Origin: Mycobacterium sp. NS-7484
Lineage (GTDB): Bacteria; Actinomycetota; Actinomycetes; Mycobacteriales; Mycobacteriaceae
Assembly: GCF_001953975.1 (NCBI RefSeq)
Contig: NZ_MBEJ01000138.1
Location: forward strand, 42,873-106,872
Length of the DNA stretch: 64,000 nt
Direction: 5' to 3'
Shown: one piece after another, positions 24,942 to 34,528 of the stretch
How the letters are laid out: the number at the start of each line of letters is the position of its first letter
Position numbering within the stretch: the stretch's first letter is position 1
Program-made: the position numbers and the translations under genes
Notes under the pieces: generated by a model
What the model was told of the DNA's origin: nothing
Database searches by the model: none
The model's input: only the letters and a program-made list of their open reading frames with translations

Positions 24942-26411
24942 ATGTCTGCCGTTCGGCGAACAAAATCTGTCGAGCAATCGATTGCTGACACTGACGAACC
25001 CTCGACGCGACTGCGTAAGAATCTCACGTGGTGGGATCTGACGGTCTTCGGCGTATCGGTCGTCATCGGCGCGGGGATCTTCACCATCACCGCATCTACA
25101 GCGGGTAATTTGACCGGCCCGGCGATCTCGATCGCGTTCGTGATCGCGGCGGTGGCATGTGGGCTGGCGGCCTTGTGTTACGCCGAGTTCGCCTCGACCG
25201 TGCCGGTTGCTGGCAGCGCGTACACATTTTCCTATGCGACATTCGGTGAATTCGTGGCATGGATCATCGGTTGGGATTTGATCTTGGAATTCGCCGTCGC
25301 GGCCGCGGTGGTGGCCAAGGGGTGGTCCAGCTACCTCGGGACGGTGTTCGGTTTCGGCGGCGGAACGGCCGATGTGGGCGGCGTCGCGGTCGACTGGGGC
25401 GCGCTGCTGATCATCGTGTTCGTGACCGTCTTGCTGGTGCTGGGCACCAAGGTGTCGGCGCACTTCAGCCTGGCCATCACGATCATCAAGGTGTCGGTCG
25501 TGCTACTCGTGGTGGTCGTCGGTGCGTTCTACATCAAGGCCGCCAACTACACGCCGTTCATACCGCCGAACGAGGCGGGCGAGGGCGCCGGGGGGGCCGA
25601 CCAATCCCTGTTCTCGCTGCTGACCGGCGCCGCAGGCAGCCACTACGGCTGGTATGGCGTGCTGGCCGGTGCGTCGATCGTGTTCTTTGCGTTCATCGGG
25701 TTCGACGTCGTCGCCACCACCGCCGAGGAGACCCGCGATCCGCAGCGAGACGTGCCCCGCGGCATCCTCGCCTCCCTCGGCATCGTCACGGTGCTCTACG
25801 TCGCGGTGTCGGTGGTGCTCTCGGGCATGGTGTCCTACACCGTGCTGCGTGATGCCCCGGACGGGCACGCCAACCTGGCCACCGCATTCGCCGCCAACGG
25901 TGTGCACTGGGCGGCGAAGGTGATCTCGATCGGCGCGCTGGCCGGCCTGACCACGGTGGTGATCGTGCTGATGCTGGGGCAGACGCGCGTGTTGTTCGCG
26001 ATGTCGCGCGACGGCCTGCTGCCGCGGCAACTCGCGGTCACCGGCAGCCGGGGCACGCCCGTCCGGATCACCGTGATCGTGGGTGTGCTGGTGGCGATCG
26101 CAGCGTCGGTGTTCCCGATGGGCCGGCTGGAGGAAATGGTCAACATCGGCACTCTGTTCGCCTTCGTCCTGGTCTCGGCAGGCGTGATCGTGCTGCGCCG
26201 GACCCGGCCCGACCTGCGGCGCGGGTTCCGGGTGCCCTGGGTGCCGGTGTTGCCCCTCGCGGCGATCCTGGCCTGCCTGTGGCTGATGCTGAACCTGACC
26301 GGGTTGACCTGGATTCGGTTCCTGATCTGGATGGCCATCGGCGTGGTGGTGTACGCGCTCTACGGCCGCCGGAATTCCGTGCTGGCCAATCGCGAGGTCG
26401 CCACGGTCTGA
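24942..26411 (+). CDS. APC-superfamily cationic amino-acid permease
   Basis: A 489-residue polytopic membrane transporter with about 12-14 hydrophobic segments. The first helix has the APC signature FGVSVVIGAGIFTITASTAG, and the unwound helix motif is followed by AGSAYTFSYATFGEFVAWII. Later segments include FFAFIGFDVVATTAEETRDP and the cytoplasmic VLFAMSRDGLLPRQLA. These favour the cationic amino acid transporter subgroup (Rv3253c position). It is divergent from the FAD monooxygenase by 61 bp. The ATG at 24942 is the first in frame. Confidence 0.9.
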   Translation: MSAVRRTKSVEQSIADTDEPSTRLRKNLTWWDLTVFGVSVVIGAGIFTITASTAGNLTGPAISIAFVIAAVACGLAALCYAEFASTVPVAGSAYTFSYATFGEFVAWIIGWDLILEFAVAAAVVAKGWSSYLGTVFGFGGGTADVGGVAVDWGALLIIVFVTVLLVLGTKVSAHFSLAITIIKVSVVLLVVVVGAFYIKAANYTPFIPPNEAGEGAGGADQSLFSLLTGAAGSHYGWYGVLAGASIVFFAFIGFDVVATTAEETRDPQRDVPRGILASLGIVTVLYVAVSVVLSGMVSYTVLRDAPDGHANLATAFAANGVHWAAKVISIGALAGLTTVVIVLMLGQTRVLFAMSRDGLLPRQLAVTGSRGTPVRITVIVGVLVAIAASVFPMGRLEEMVNIGTLFAFVLVSAGVIVLRRTRPDLRRGFRVPWVPVLPLAAILACLWLMLNLTGLTWIRFLIWMAIGVVVYALYGRRNSVLANREVATV

Positions 26412-26431
26412 GGCTCGCCGAGCGCCGCCAT

Positions 26432-26493
26432 CGCCGAGATTGCGTTCAGGGACAGATTTCGGCCTGGTCCTGTCCCTCGCTTCAATCTCGGCG
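26432..26493. repeat. Long intergenic inverted repeat (two nested stems)
   Basis: CGCCGAGATTG (26432-26442) pairs exactly with CAATCTCGGCG (26483-26493), and AGGGACAG (26448-26455) pairs exactly with CTGTCCCT (26470-26477), with unpaired bulges between. It starts 20 bp after the permease stop and may terminate that gene. The 222-bp space 26412-26633 otherwise holds the alkB promoter. Confidence 0.75.
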
Positions 26494-26554
26494 TTCGTTC
26501 GTCCACCACGCGGTCCGATGGTGTCGCGCGCTCCGTCGGCTTTACAAAACATCT

Positions 26555-26592
26555 TCTTGTGTCTAGACAAGAGACATAAGCGTGCTTATAGT
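26555..26592 (+). promoter_or_regulatory. alkB promoter with overlapping palindromic operator
   Basis: TAGACA (26564-26569), a 17-bp spacer and TATAGT (26587-26592) form a near-consensus sigma-A promoter. TCTTGT (26555-26560) and ACAAGA (26567-26572) form an exact 6-bp inverted repeat around GTCTAG that covers the -35 hexamer. A dimeric repressor there would block RNA polymerase; the TetR gene at the operon end is the natural candidate. Confidence 0.75.
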
Positions 26593-26633
26593 CAAGTCAT
26601 CGCAGTGACAGCACTCACACAAGGAGGCTCATC

Positions 26634-27863
26634 GTGGTGGCAGAACTTCCCACCGGATCAGACGTCCGGGAATGGCGGGACCGTAAGCGGCACCTGTGGC
26701 TCATGGGGCTGATCGCCCCGACGGCGATATTCGTCATGCTGCCGCTGGTGTGGGCGCTCAACCACGCCGGCTGGCACATCGCCGCGCAGGTGCCGCTGTG
26801 GGTCGGGCCGATCCTGGTCTACGTCCTGCTGCCGTTGCTGGACCTGCGGTTCGGACCCGACGGCCAGAACCCGCCCGACGAGGTGATGGAGCAGCTGGAG
26901 AACGACAAGTACTACCGCTACTGCACCTACGTCTACATCCCATTCCAGTACGCCAGTGTCATCATGGGCGCCTATCTGTTCACCGCATCCGATCTGAGCT
27001 GGCTCGGGTTCGACGGCGGCCTCGGCTGGCCGGCCAAGATCGGCGTCGCGCTGTCGGTGGGTGTGCTCGGCGGGGTGGGCATCAACACCGCCCACGAGAT
27101 GGGGCACAAACGCGAGTCGCTGGAGCGCTGGCTGTCCAAGATCACGCTGGCCCAGACCTGGTACGGCCACTTCTACATCGAGCACAACCGTGGGCACCAC
27201 GTCCGGGTGGCCACGCCCGAGGACCCCGCGTCGGCGCGGTTCGGCGAGACCTTCTGGGAGTTCTTGCCGCGCAGCGTGTTCGGCAGCCTGCGCTCGTCGT
27301 GGGAGTTGGAGGCCCAACGCTTGCGACGGCAGGGCAAGTCACCGTGGCACTGGTCCAACGATGTGCTCAACGCGTGGGCGATGTCGGTGGTGTTCTGGGG
27401 TGTGCTGATCGCGATCTTCGGCGTCGGAGTGCTCCCGTTCATGCTCATCCAGGCCGTCTACGGGTTCAGCCTGCTGGAGTCGGTGAACTATCTCGAGCAT
27501 TACGGCCTGTTGCGGCAGAAGCTGCCCAGCGGCCGCTACGAACGGTGCGCACCGGTACACAGCTGGAACTCCGATCACATCGTGACCAACCTGTTCCTGT
27601 ATCACCTGCAGCGGCACAGCGATCACCACGCCAACCCGACCCGCCGATACCAGACCCTGCGCAGTATTGACGGAGCACCCAATCTGCCCAGTGGTTACGC
27701 CTCGCTGATCGGGCTGACCTACCTGCCGCCGTTGTGGCGCAAGGTGATGGACCACCGGGTGCTCGAGCACTATGACGGCGACATCACCCGGGTCAACATC
27801 CAGCCGCGGCTGCGTGACAAGGTGCTGGCCCGTTACGGGGCCGACGAGCAGGGCGCCGCATGA
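26634..27863 (+). CDS. alkB: Alkane 1-monooxygenase
   Basis: A 409-residue integral-membrane diiron hydroxylase that oxidises medium-chain n-alkanes to 1-alkanols using electrons from rubredoxin. The histidine boxes are present: HEMGHKRES, EHNRGHHVRV, LQRHSDHHANP, plus the substrate-channel signature NYLEHYGL. Six hydrophobic helices are expected. Two adjacent GTG codons begin the gene; AAGGAGG six bases before the first favours 26634. The stop overlaps the first rubredoxin start by ATGA. Same order as Rv3252c-Rv3249c. Confidence 0.95.
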   Translation: MVAELPTGSDVREWRDRKRHLWLMGLIAPTAIFVMLPLVWALNHAGWHIAAQVPLWVGPILVYVLLPLLDLRFGPDGQNPPDEVMEQLENDKYYRYCTYVYIPFQYASVIMGAYLFTASDLSWLGFDGGLGWPAKIGVALSVGVLGGVGINTAHEMGHKRESLERWLSKITLAQTWYGHFYIEHNRGHHVRVATPEDPASARFGETFWEFLPRSVFGSLRSSWELEAQRLRRQGKSPWHWSNDVLNAWAMSVVFWGVLIAIFGVGVLPFMLIQAVYGFSLLESVNYLEHYGLLRQKLPSGRYERCAPVHSWNSDHIVTNLFLYHLQRHSDHHANPTRRYQTLRSIDGAPNLPSGYASLIGLTYLPPLWRKVMDHRVLEHYDGDITRVNIQPRLRDKVLARYGADEQGAA

Positions 27864-28033
27864 GCGCCTATCAGTGCCCCGGTTGCGGTTACGTCTACGA
27901 CGAGGCCAAAGGTGCACCGCGCGAGGGCTTCCCGGCCGGTACCCCATGGGACGACGTGCCCGACGACTGGTGCTGCCCGGACTGCGCGGTGCGGGAGAAG
28001 CTCGATTTCGAACTCATGGAGGTGAATCAGTGA
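27860..28033 (+). CDS. rubA: Rubredoxin 1 (AlkG-type)
   Basis: A 57-residue rubredoxin carrying one iron on four cysteines: C6 and C9 in QCPGCGYVYDE, C39 and C42 in CCPDC. It would shuttle electrons from rubredoxin reductase to AlkB. The ATG overlaps the alkB stop, and its own stop overlaps the next GTG. An additional cysteine (C38) immediately precedes the second pair. It has the KGAPREGFPAGTPWDDVP insertion typical of alkane-hydroxylase rubredoxins. Confidence 0.95.
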   Translation: MSAYQCPGCGYVYDEAKGAPREGFPAGTPWDDVPDDWCCPDCAVREKLDFELMEVNQ

Positions 28034-28215
28034 CCGAGCCGTACAAGCTGTACGTCTGTGTGCAATGCGGGTTCGAGTACGACGAGGCCAAGGGTTGGCC
28101 CGAGGACGGCATCGCCCCGGGCACCCGCTGGGACGACATCCCGGAGGACTGGAGCTGCCCGGATTGCGGTGCGGCCAAGAGCGATTTCGAGATGGTGGAG
28201 GTCGCACGGCCGTGA
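28030..28215 (+). CDS. rubB: Rubredoxin 2
   Basis: A 61-residue rubredoxin with ligands C10, C13 (CVQCGFEYDE) and C43, C46 (SCPDC). GTG start inside the stop of rubA (GTGA). It is clearly diverged from rubA, with the more classical KGWPEDGIAPGTRWDDIPEDW loop. In characterised actinobacterial alk operons one of the two rubredoxins usually supports AlkB better than the other. No separate promoter is visible. Confidence 0.95.
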   Translation: MTEPYKLYVCVQCGFEYDEAKGWPEDGIAPGTRWDDIPEDWSCPDCGAAKSDFEMVEVARP

Positions 28216-28916
28216 TCGTTTCGAGGACCGCTGCGAGTGTCGCGACGAGTGACGTGCTCGACAGCGGCCTCGGAAGCGATATTGTCGCCCGTGTGAGTCG
28301 GCCGCGAGACAAGCAACGCATCCCGTACGCGGAGGCGTCGCGGGTGCTGTTACGAGACTCGATTCTCGACGGCATGCGCGAGCTGCTGCTGACCCGTGAC
28401 TGGTCGGCGATCACCCTCTCGCACGTGGCCAAGGCCGCCGGGATCAGCCGGCAGACGATCTACAACGAGTTCGGCTCACGCCAGGGCCTGGCCGAGGGCT
28501 ACGCCATGCGGCTGGCCGATCGGCTCGTCGACGCGGTCGACGATGCGATCAACAACAACGTCGGCGAGGTCCATGCGGCATTCCTGGAAGGGTTCCGGGC
28601 GTTCTTCCTTGAGTCCGCCGCCGACCCGCTGGTGATCTCGCTGCTCACCGGGGCCTCCAAACCCGACCTGTTGCAGATCATCACCACCGGCAGCGGACCG
28701 ATCATCTCCCGGTGCTCACAACGGTTGACCGGGACCTTCCAGAACAGCTGGATCAAGGCCAGCGACGAGGATGCCGGGATACTGGCCCGGGCGATCGTGC
28801 GGCTGGCGATGAGCTACGTCTCGATGCCACCCGAGGCCGACCACGATGTGGCCGGTGACCTGGCCCGACTCATGACGCCGTTCGCCGAGCGCTACGGTGT
28901 CATAGATACCCCGTAG
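28212..28916 (+). CDS. TetR-family regulator of the alkane operon
   Basis: A TetR repressor; the DNA-binding helix-turn-helix is SHVAKAAGISRQTIYNEFGS near the N-terminus, followed by a helical ligand domain. It is the fourth gene of the alkB operon (Rv3249c position). A GTG at 28212 overlaps the rubB stop, in line with the coupling seen throughout the operon, and gives 234 residues; a GTG at 28293 would give a shorter, more family-like N-terminus. Likely ligand is a fatty acid or acyl-CoA derived from alkane oxidation, and its likely site is the palindrome at 26555-26572; both are inference. Confidence 0.88.
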   Translation: MIVSRTAASVATSDVLDSGLGSDIVARVSRPRDKQRIPYAEASRVLLRDSILDGMRELLLTRDWSAITLSHVAKAAGISRQTIYNEFGSRQGLAEGYAMRLADRLVDAVDDAINNNVGEVHAAFLEGFRAFFLESAADPLVISLLTGASKPDLLQIITTGSGPIISRCSQRLTGTFQNSWIKASDEDAGILARAIVRLAMSYVSMPPEADHDVAGDLARLMTPFAERYGVIDTP

Positions 28917-29053
28917 CTGTCAGAGCGCCGCCGCTGTGAGAAACGCATGAGCGCCTGTCCCGCGAGCCCGCAGGCTAGAGGTATCGGCATGAGGCGTTGC
29001 CGCTGGGCGCACCCGTGCGGTTGGAAGCAATCACGACTGAAAGAGGGCTCTAC

Positions 29054-30511
<1,458 letters not shown>

Positions 30512-30560
30512 GTCACCCTGTTCTGCGCGAGCAGTCCCCCGCAAGCGGGTGGTGCCCCCA

Positions 30561-30600
30561 GCGAAAGCGCCCTTGATCTACGGATTTTGGGCGCTTTTGC
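30561..30600 (+). terminator. Stem-loop terminator after ahcY
   Basis: GCGAAAGCGCCC (30561-30572) pairs with GGGCGCTTTTGC (30589-30600) at 11 of 12 positions around a 16-nt loop. A smaller perfect hairpin CCCGC-AA-GCGGG is at 30538-30549. It sits between convergent ahcY and ureG and could stop both transcripts. Confidence 0.65.
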
Positions 30601-30615
30601 GTCTTCTCGCCGGGT

Positions 30616-31290
30616 TCAGTGACGATGCGGGGCCATTGCACCGGGGTCGACCGGGACGTGCGCGCCCGCGGTAAACCTGGCATGCAGGCCGCGCACCCAA
30701 TCGCACAGTTGCTCGACGGTGTCCGGGTGTTTGCGTGACAGTGCGAGCACCGGCGAGGCCTTGCGGGCGGCACGGGCGTCGGTGAGCATCTGCGGCACAT
30801 CGACGTCGACGTGCGGCCCGAGGTCGATCTTGTTGATCACCAACAGATCTGCCCGGGCGATTCCGGGGCCGCCTTTGCGGGCGACGTCGCCGCCGCCGGC
30901 GACGTCGAGGACAAAGATCTGGGCGTCGACCAAACCGGGGGAGAAGGTCGCGGTGAGATTGTCGCCGCCACTTTCGATCAACACGATGTCCAGTGGCGCG
31001 AAATCACGCTCGAGATCTTCGACGGCCAACAGGTTCATCGTGATGTCGTCGCGGATCGCGGTGTGCGGGCAGGCGCCGGTCTCCACGGCGCGGATCCGCT
31101 CGGCGGGAAGGATTCCCTGGGAGCGCAGAAATCGGGCGTCCTCGTCGGTGTAGATGTCGTTGGTGACCACACCGAAGCGGTACTGTTCGGCCAGGTTACG
31201 GCACAGGGTGGCGATCAATGAGCTCTTTCCGGTGCCGACCGGTCCGGCCACCCCGAGGCGAAGGGCGCGGGGTGGGTGTTGTTCTGACAT
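30616..31290 (-). CDS. ureG: Urease accessory GTPase UreG
   Basis: A 224-residue SIMIBI-class GTPase that powers nickel insertion into apo-urease. The P-loop is GVAGPVGTGKSSLIATLC. The metal-binding CPH motif is ETGACPHTAIRDD, switch II region IESGGDNLTATFSP, and the guanine-specificity motif VINKIDLG. The ATG at 31290 lies inside the 3' end of the ureD frame, a 76-bp overlap; GGAGGCTCGTCC precedes it. It is the last gene of ureABCFDG. Confidence 0.95.
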   Translation of the reverse strand: MSEQHPPRALRLGVAGPVGTGKSSLIATLCRNLAEQYRFGVVTNDIYTDEDARFLRSQGILPAERIRAVETGACPHTAIRDDITMNLLAVEDLERDFAPLDIVLIESGGDNLTATFSPGLVDAQIFVLDVAGGGDVARKGGPGIARADLLVINKIDLGPHVDVDVPQMLTDARAARKASPVLALSRKHPDTVEQLCDWVRGLHARFTAGAHVPVDPGAMAPHRH

Positions 31291-32126
31291 GGACGAGCCT
31301 CCATTTCCGTTGGTACCGAGGATGATTCGGTGGACGCCTGCCATGGCTTCCCGAGCCGCGACAAACCGGCGTTCAGCGCTGTACGCAACTGCAGGTTGTC
31401 GTCGCCGAGCGCGGTGATCATGGCGGCCGGGCCGGGCAGCGTCAGCAGGGCGGCCGTGCCCGCCAGGGTCGCCGACATCGCTGCTGACCAATCCCGTTGG
31501 GGGTCAACCACAATCGTGGAGCCGACCGCGCGACAGGTGGCTGCGACGGCCGCACTGTTCCACCCGGTGGCGTCGGGTCCGATGTGTAGGTCCTGATGAA
31601 AGAGCGGCCGACCACCACGCCGGATCTTCAAGCGCTGCTCGATGGTGCCGGGTTGCTCACCGTGCCGGCCGAGGATCAACTCCTCACGCAGCAGCAGCCG
31701 AGCCGTCGGCGCCAGGTCGACACGAAGATCGTTGACGTGGTTGCAGTGCGCCGCGGCGATGATCGGCTCGGGCAACCAGACCAGCGTCGCGCCGTCACCC
31801 ACACGCACCTGCGTGGTGGTGTGCGAACAGTCACCATACGGGCCCGGTAGCAGCAGGGTCGCGGAGACGTCGGCGAGCACAAGGGCACTGTCCGGGCCGA
31901 CGTCGATGTCGAATGTGAAGCGGTCACCGCCTACCGGACCGGCGGCAGCGGCGGCAACGCTCACCCGCGCTGCCCCGGCCAGGCAGTCGGCCCAGGCATG
32001 CGGTTCCTTCGGATTGGTGATCCGCAGCGATATCGGGACCTCCGAACGTAATTCGGAGATGTGCGTGTGGGAGCGGCCGTCGATGCCGGGGGTGGCTTCG
32101 GTGGCCAGGCTGGCGTGCGCACGCAT
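31215..32126 (-). CDS. ureD: Urease accessory protein UreD
   Basis: UreD family scaffold that binds apo-urease and recruits UreF and UreG for nickel loading. Family sequences such as GGDRFTFDIDVGPDSALVLAD and LLLREELILGRHGE are present. The start at 32126 (ATG) lies 16 bp after ureF. The frame continues about 28 residues beyond the point where relatives normally end and overlaps ureG by 76 bp; the tail (TEMEARPCQNNTHPAPFASG) looks like out-of-frame ureG sequence. Either a natural overlap or a lost stop through a small indel. Confidence 0.85.
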   Translation of the reverse strand: MRAHASLATEATPGIDGRSHTHISELRSEVPISLRITNPKEPHAWADCLAGAARVSVAAAAAGPVGGDRFTFDIDVGPDSALVLADVSATLLLPGPYGDCSHTTTQVRVGDGATLVWLPEPIIAAAHCNHVNDLRVDLAPTARLLLREELILGRHGEQPGTIEQRLKIRRGGRPLFHQDLHIGPDATGWNSAAVAATCRAVGSTIVVDPQRDWSAAMSATLAGTAALLTLPGPAAMITALGDDNLQLRTALNAGLSRLGKPWQASTESSSVPTEMEARPCQNNTHPAPFASGWPDRSAPERAH

Positions 32127-32142
32127 CGCACCCGGTTTCAGG

Positions 32143-32817
32143 TCAAGAGGCAAACAGCCGCACCTCCTGCCGGTGGTGCTGTTCGGCGGCGATGTCGAGC
32201 AGCGGTGCACCATGGGCCGGTAGTTCCGAGATCGGGGTGTCGGCGTGGCCGGTGGCGACTGCGCTGAGCGCGTCGAGGGTGGGCAGGAGCCGCGCCAGGA
32301 CCGCGTGCACGGCAAGCGGATCGACGCTCAACAGCCGGACCGCGGCGGTGGCGGGACCGGCCACGGCGTCGTAGAGCGCGGCCGCCGCGGCGTCACTCGG
32401 TGCGAGACCGAAGCCGGCCGTCACCACCCCCAGGACGATGGGATGGTGCGCCTGCACAGCCACTTTGGCGAGCTGCGGAACCGGCCGGATGGTGGTCATC
32501 GCCCGGTGCAGTTGGCGGCCGAGCGCGCGGGAGACCGCTCGCAGCGTCGGCGACGGGGTGCGGGCGTCGAGCTCGGTGTCGAGCAGGCCCAGCCGGGCGT
32601 CGTCGCCCGAGGCCGCGGCAGCACACGCGGCAACGGCGAACGCGGCCGCCACGGCACCCGATGTCGCGGCCCGGCCGCGCAGAAAGTGCTCCAGTGTGTC
32701 CAGATCGCGGACCCGGCCGGCCCGGATGACGGCCTCGATTCCGCCGGAATGGGCGTAACCACCGGCGGGCAGTCGACCGTCGGTGAGCAGCAGCAGGGCA
32801 GCCGGTGTGGCAGACAC
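32143..32817 (-). CDS. ureF: Urease accessory protein UreF
   Basis: A 224-residue all-helical UreF. The opening LLLLTDGRLPAGGYAHSGG is the family signature. UreF bridges UreD and UreG and gates nickel transfer. GTG start 2 bp after the ureC stop, so tightly coupled. The C-terminal conserved lysine/arginine tail is reduced here (QEVRLFAS). No ureE homolog is present in the cluster. Confidence 0.9.
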   Translation of the reverse strand: MSATPAALLLLTDGRLPAGGYAHSGGIEAVIRAGRVRDLDTLEHFLRGRAATSGAVAAAFAVAACAAAASGDDARLGLLDTELDARTPSPTLRAVSRALGRQLHRAMTTIRPVPQLAKVAVQAHHPIVLGVVTAGFGLAPSDAAAAALYDAVAGPATAAVRLLSVDPLAVHAVLARLLPTLDALSAVATGHADTPISELPAHGAPLLDIAAEQHHRQEVRLFAS

Positions 32818-32819
32818 GG

Positions 32820-34528
32820 TCAGTAGAGGAAGTACCGCTGGGCCATGGGCAACTCGCTCGGCGCTTCATGGTTCGCCGGTTCGCCGTCGATACGGACCTC
32901 GAAGGTGTCGGGGTTGACCTCGATTTTCGGCAGCGCGGTGTTGAGGGGGAGGTCGGCTTTCGTGCAGTCGCGCATGTTCTTGACCGGCACCAGCTTTCGC
33001 GAGATGTTCAACCGGTCGGCCAGCCCGTCTTCCACAGCGACCGTCGAGACGAAGGCGACGCTGGTGGCTTGAGCTGCCCTGGTGTTCATGCTGTAGCCCG
33101 GCCGCATCAGCACCGGTTCGGTGGTGGGCACCGCCGCACTGGGGTCACCGATCAGCGACATCGCGATCATGCCGCCCTTGAACACAGCGGTGGGCCGGAT
33201 CCCGAACAGGGCCGGCACGTACAGCACGAAGTCCGCCAGCTTGCCCGCCTCGATCGACCCGATCTCGTCCTCCAATCCGTGGATCACCGCCGGGCAGATG
33301 GTCGTTTTTGCGACATAGCGGCGAACCCGGTCGTTGTCGGCCTTCTCCTCGGCGCTGAGCTTCCCGCGCAGGTGCTTCATGCAGTGCGCGGTCTGCCAGT
33401 TGCGCAGCACCGTCTCGCTGATCCGTCCCACGGCCAGTGCATCCGAGGACATGGCCGAGATGGCGCCCATGTCCTGCAGGATGTCTTCGGCGGCGATGGT
33501 GCCGGCGCGCACCCGGCTCTCGGCGAAGGTCAGCTCTGCGGGGATTCTCGGATTGAGTTGGTGGGCAACGAGAATCACGTCCAGTTGCTCATCGAGGGTG
33601 CCCGTGGTGTAGGGCCGGGTCGGGGTCGTGGACGACGGCAGTACGTTGGGCTCACCTGCGATGCGGATGATGTCGGGGGCATGGCCGCCGCCGGCACCTT
33701 CGGTGTGGTAGCTGTGAAAGTTGCGGCCGTCGACGGTGCGCATCAGGTCCTCGACGAACCCGCACTCGTTCGCCGTGTCGCTGTGGACGGCAACCTGCAC
33801 CCCGGACTGCTCGGCCACCCGCAGCGCGGTGTCGATCACCGCCAGGCTGGCACCCCAGTCTTCGTGACACTTGATCCCACATGCTCCGCCGCGCAACTGT
33901 TCCCACAACGCTTCCTCGGAGACGGTGGTGCCGCGGGCCAGGAACCCCACATTGACCGGGAACGGGTCGGATCCCTCGAACAATCGTGCCAACCACCAGG
34001 CGCCTGGCGTGGCCAACGTGGCCTTGCCACCATCGGTCGCACCGGTGCCCCCGCCGAGCAGCGTCGTGACGCCGGACTGCAATGCCACGGTGAACTCGTC
34101 CGGAACCACGAAGTGCACGTGGGTGTCGATATGGCCCGGCGTCATGATCAGGCCCATGCCGTTCATGATCTCGGTGGACGGGCCGATCACCAGGTCGGGA
34201 TGGACGCCGTCCATGATGTCGGGGTTCCCCGATTTCCCGATCGCGGTGAAGCGGCCGTCGCGAATCCCACGTCTGCCTTGATGATTCCCCAGTGGTCGAT
34301 GATCACCACGTTGGTGACGACCAGATCGGGCGTGCCCTGCGACCGCGGGGTGTGTGACTGCCCCTGGGACTCCCGCCCCGATTTGCCGCCACCGAAAATC
34401 ACCTCGTTGCCGCCGACGCAGCGATCCTCCTCGATCTCGATGAACAGGTCGGTGTCGGCCAGTCGAAGCTGATCGCCTTTGGTGGGGCCGAGCATCGACA
34501 CATACAGCTGCCGTTGAATTTCAGGCAT
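32820..34528 (-). pseudogene. ureC: Urease alpha subunit UreC, frameshifted
   Basis: The catalytic nickel subunit is split between two reading frames. Frame 1 (from ATG 34528) reads from LYVSMLGPTKGDQLRLADTD to DHWGIIKADVG. Frame 2 then supplies IRDGRFTAIGKSGNPDIMDG and the rest to the normal end LPMAQRYFLY. The switch falls at 34263-34265: the minus strand reads GTGGGATTCGC where GTGGGAATTCGC would keep the frame, so one base is missing. Restored, the protein would be 569 residues, the normal size. Nickel-site motifs are otherwise kept (THVHF, GIKCHEDWG with the carbamylated Lys, HTEGAGGGHAP). The flap, usually MVCHHL, reads LVAHQL (33558-33566). Either an inactivating mutation or a sequencing error. 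Confidence 0.88.

Noticed and set aside
24881..25090. 70-residue N-terminal extension of the FAD monooxygenase
   Set aside because: It would overlap the divergent permease start and precedes the canonical FAD-binding N-terminus; the ATG at 24880 gives the normal length.
28917..29053. SAH riboswitch before ahcY
   Set aside because: The conserved SAH-riboswitch pairing elements and loops could not be found; nothing beyond a possible promoter is visible.
34187..34528. A separate small gene upstream of ureC
   Set aside because: Its 113 codons encode the normal N-terminus of UreC followed by out-of-frame residues, so it is part of the frameshifted ureC rather than an independent gene.
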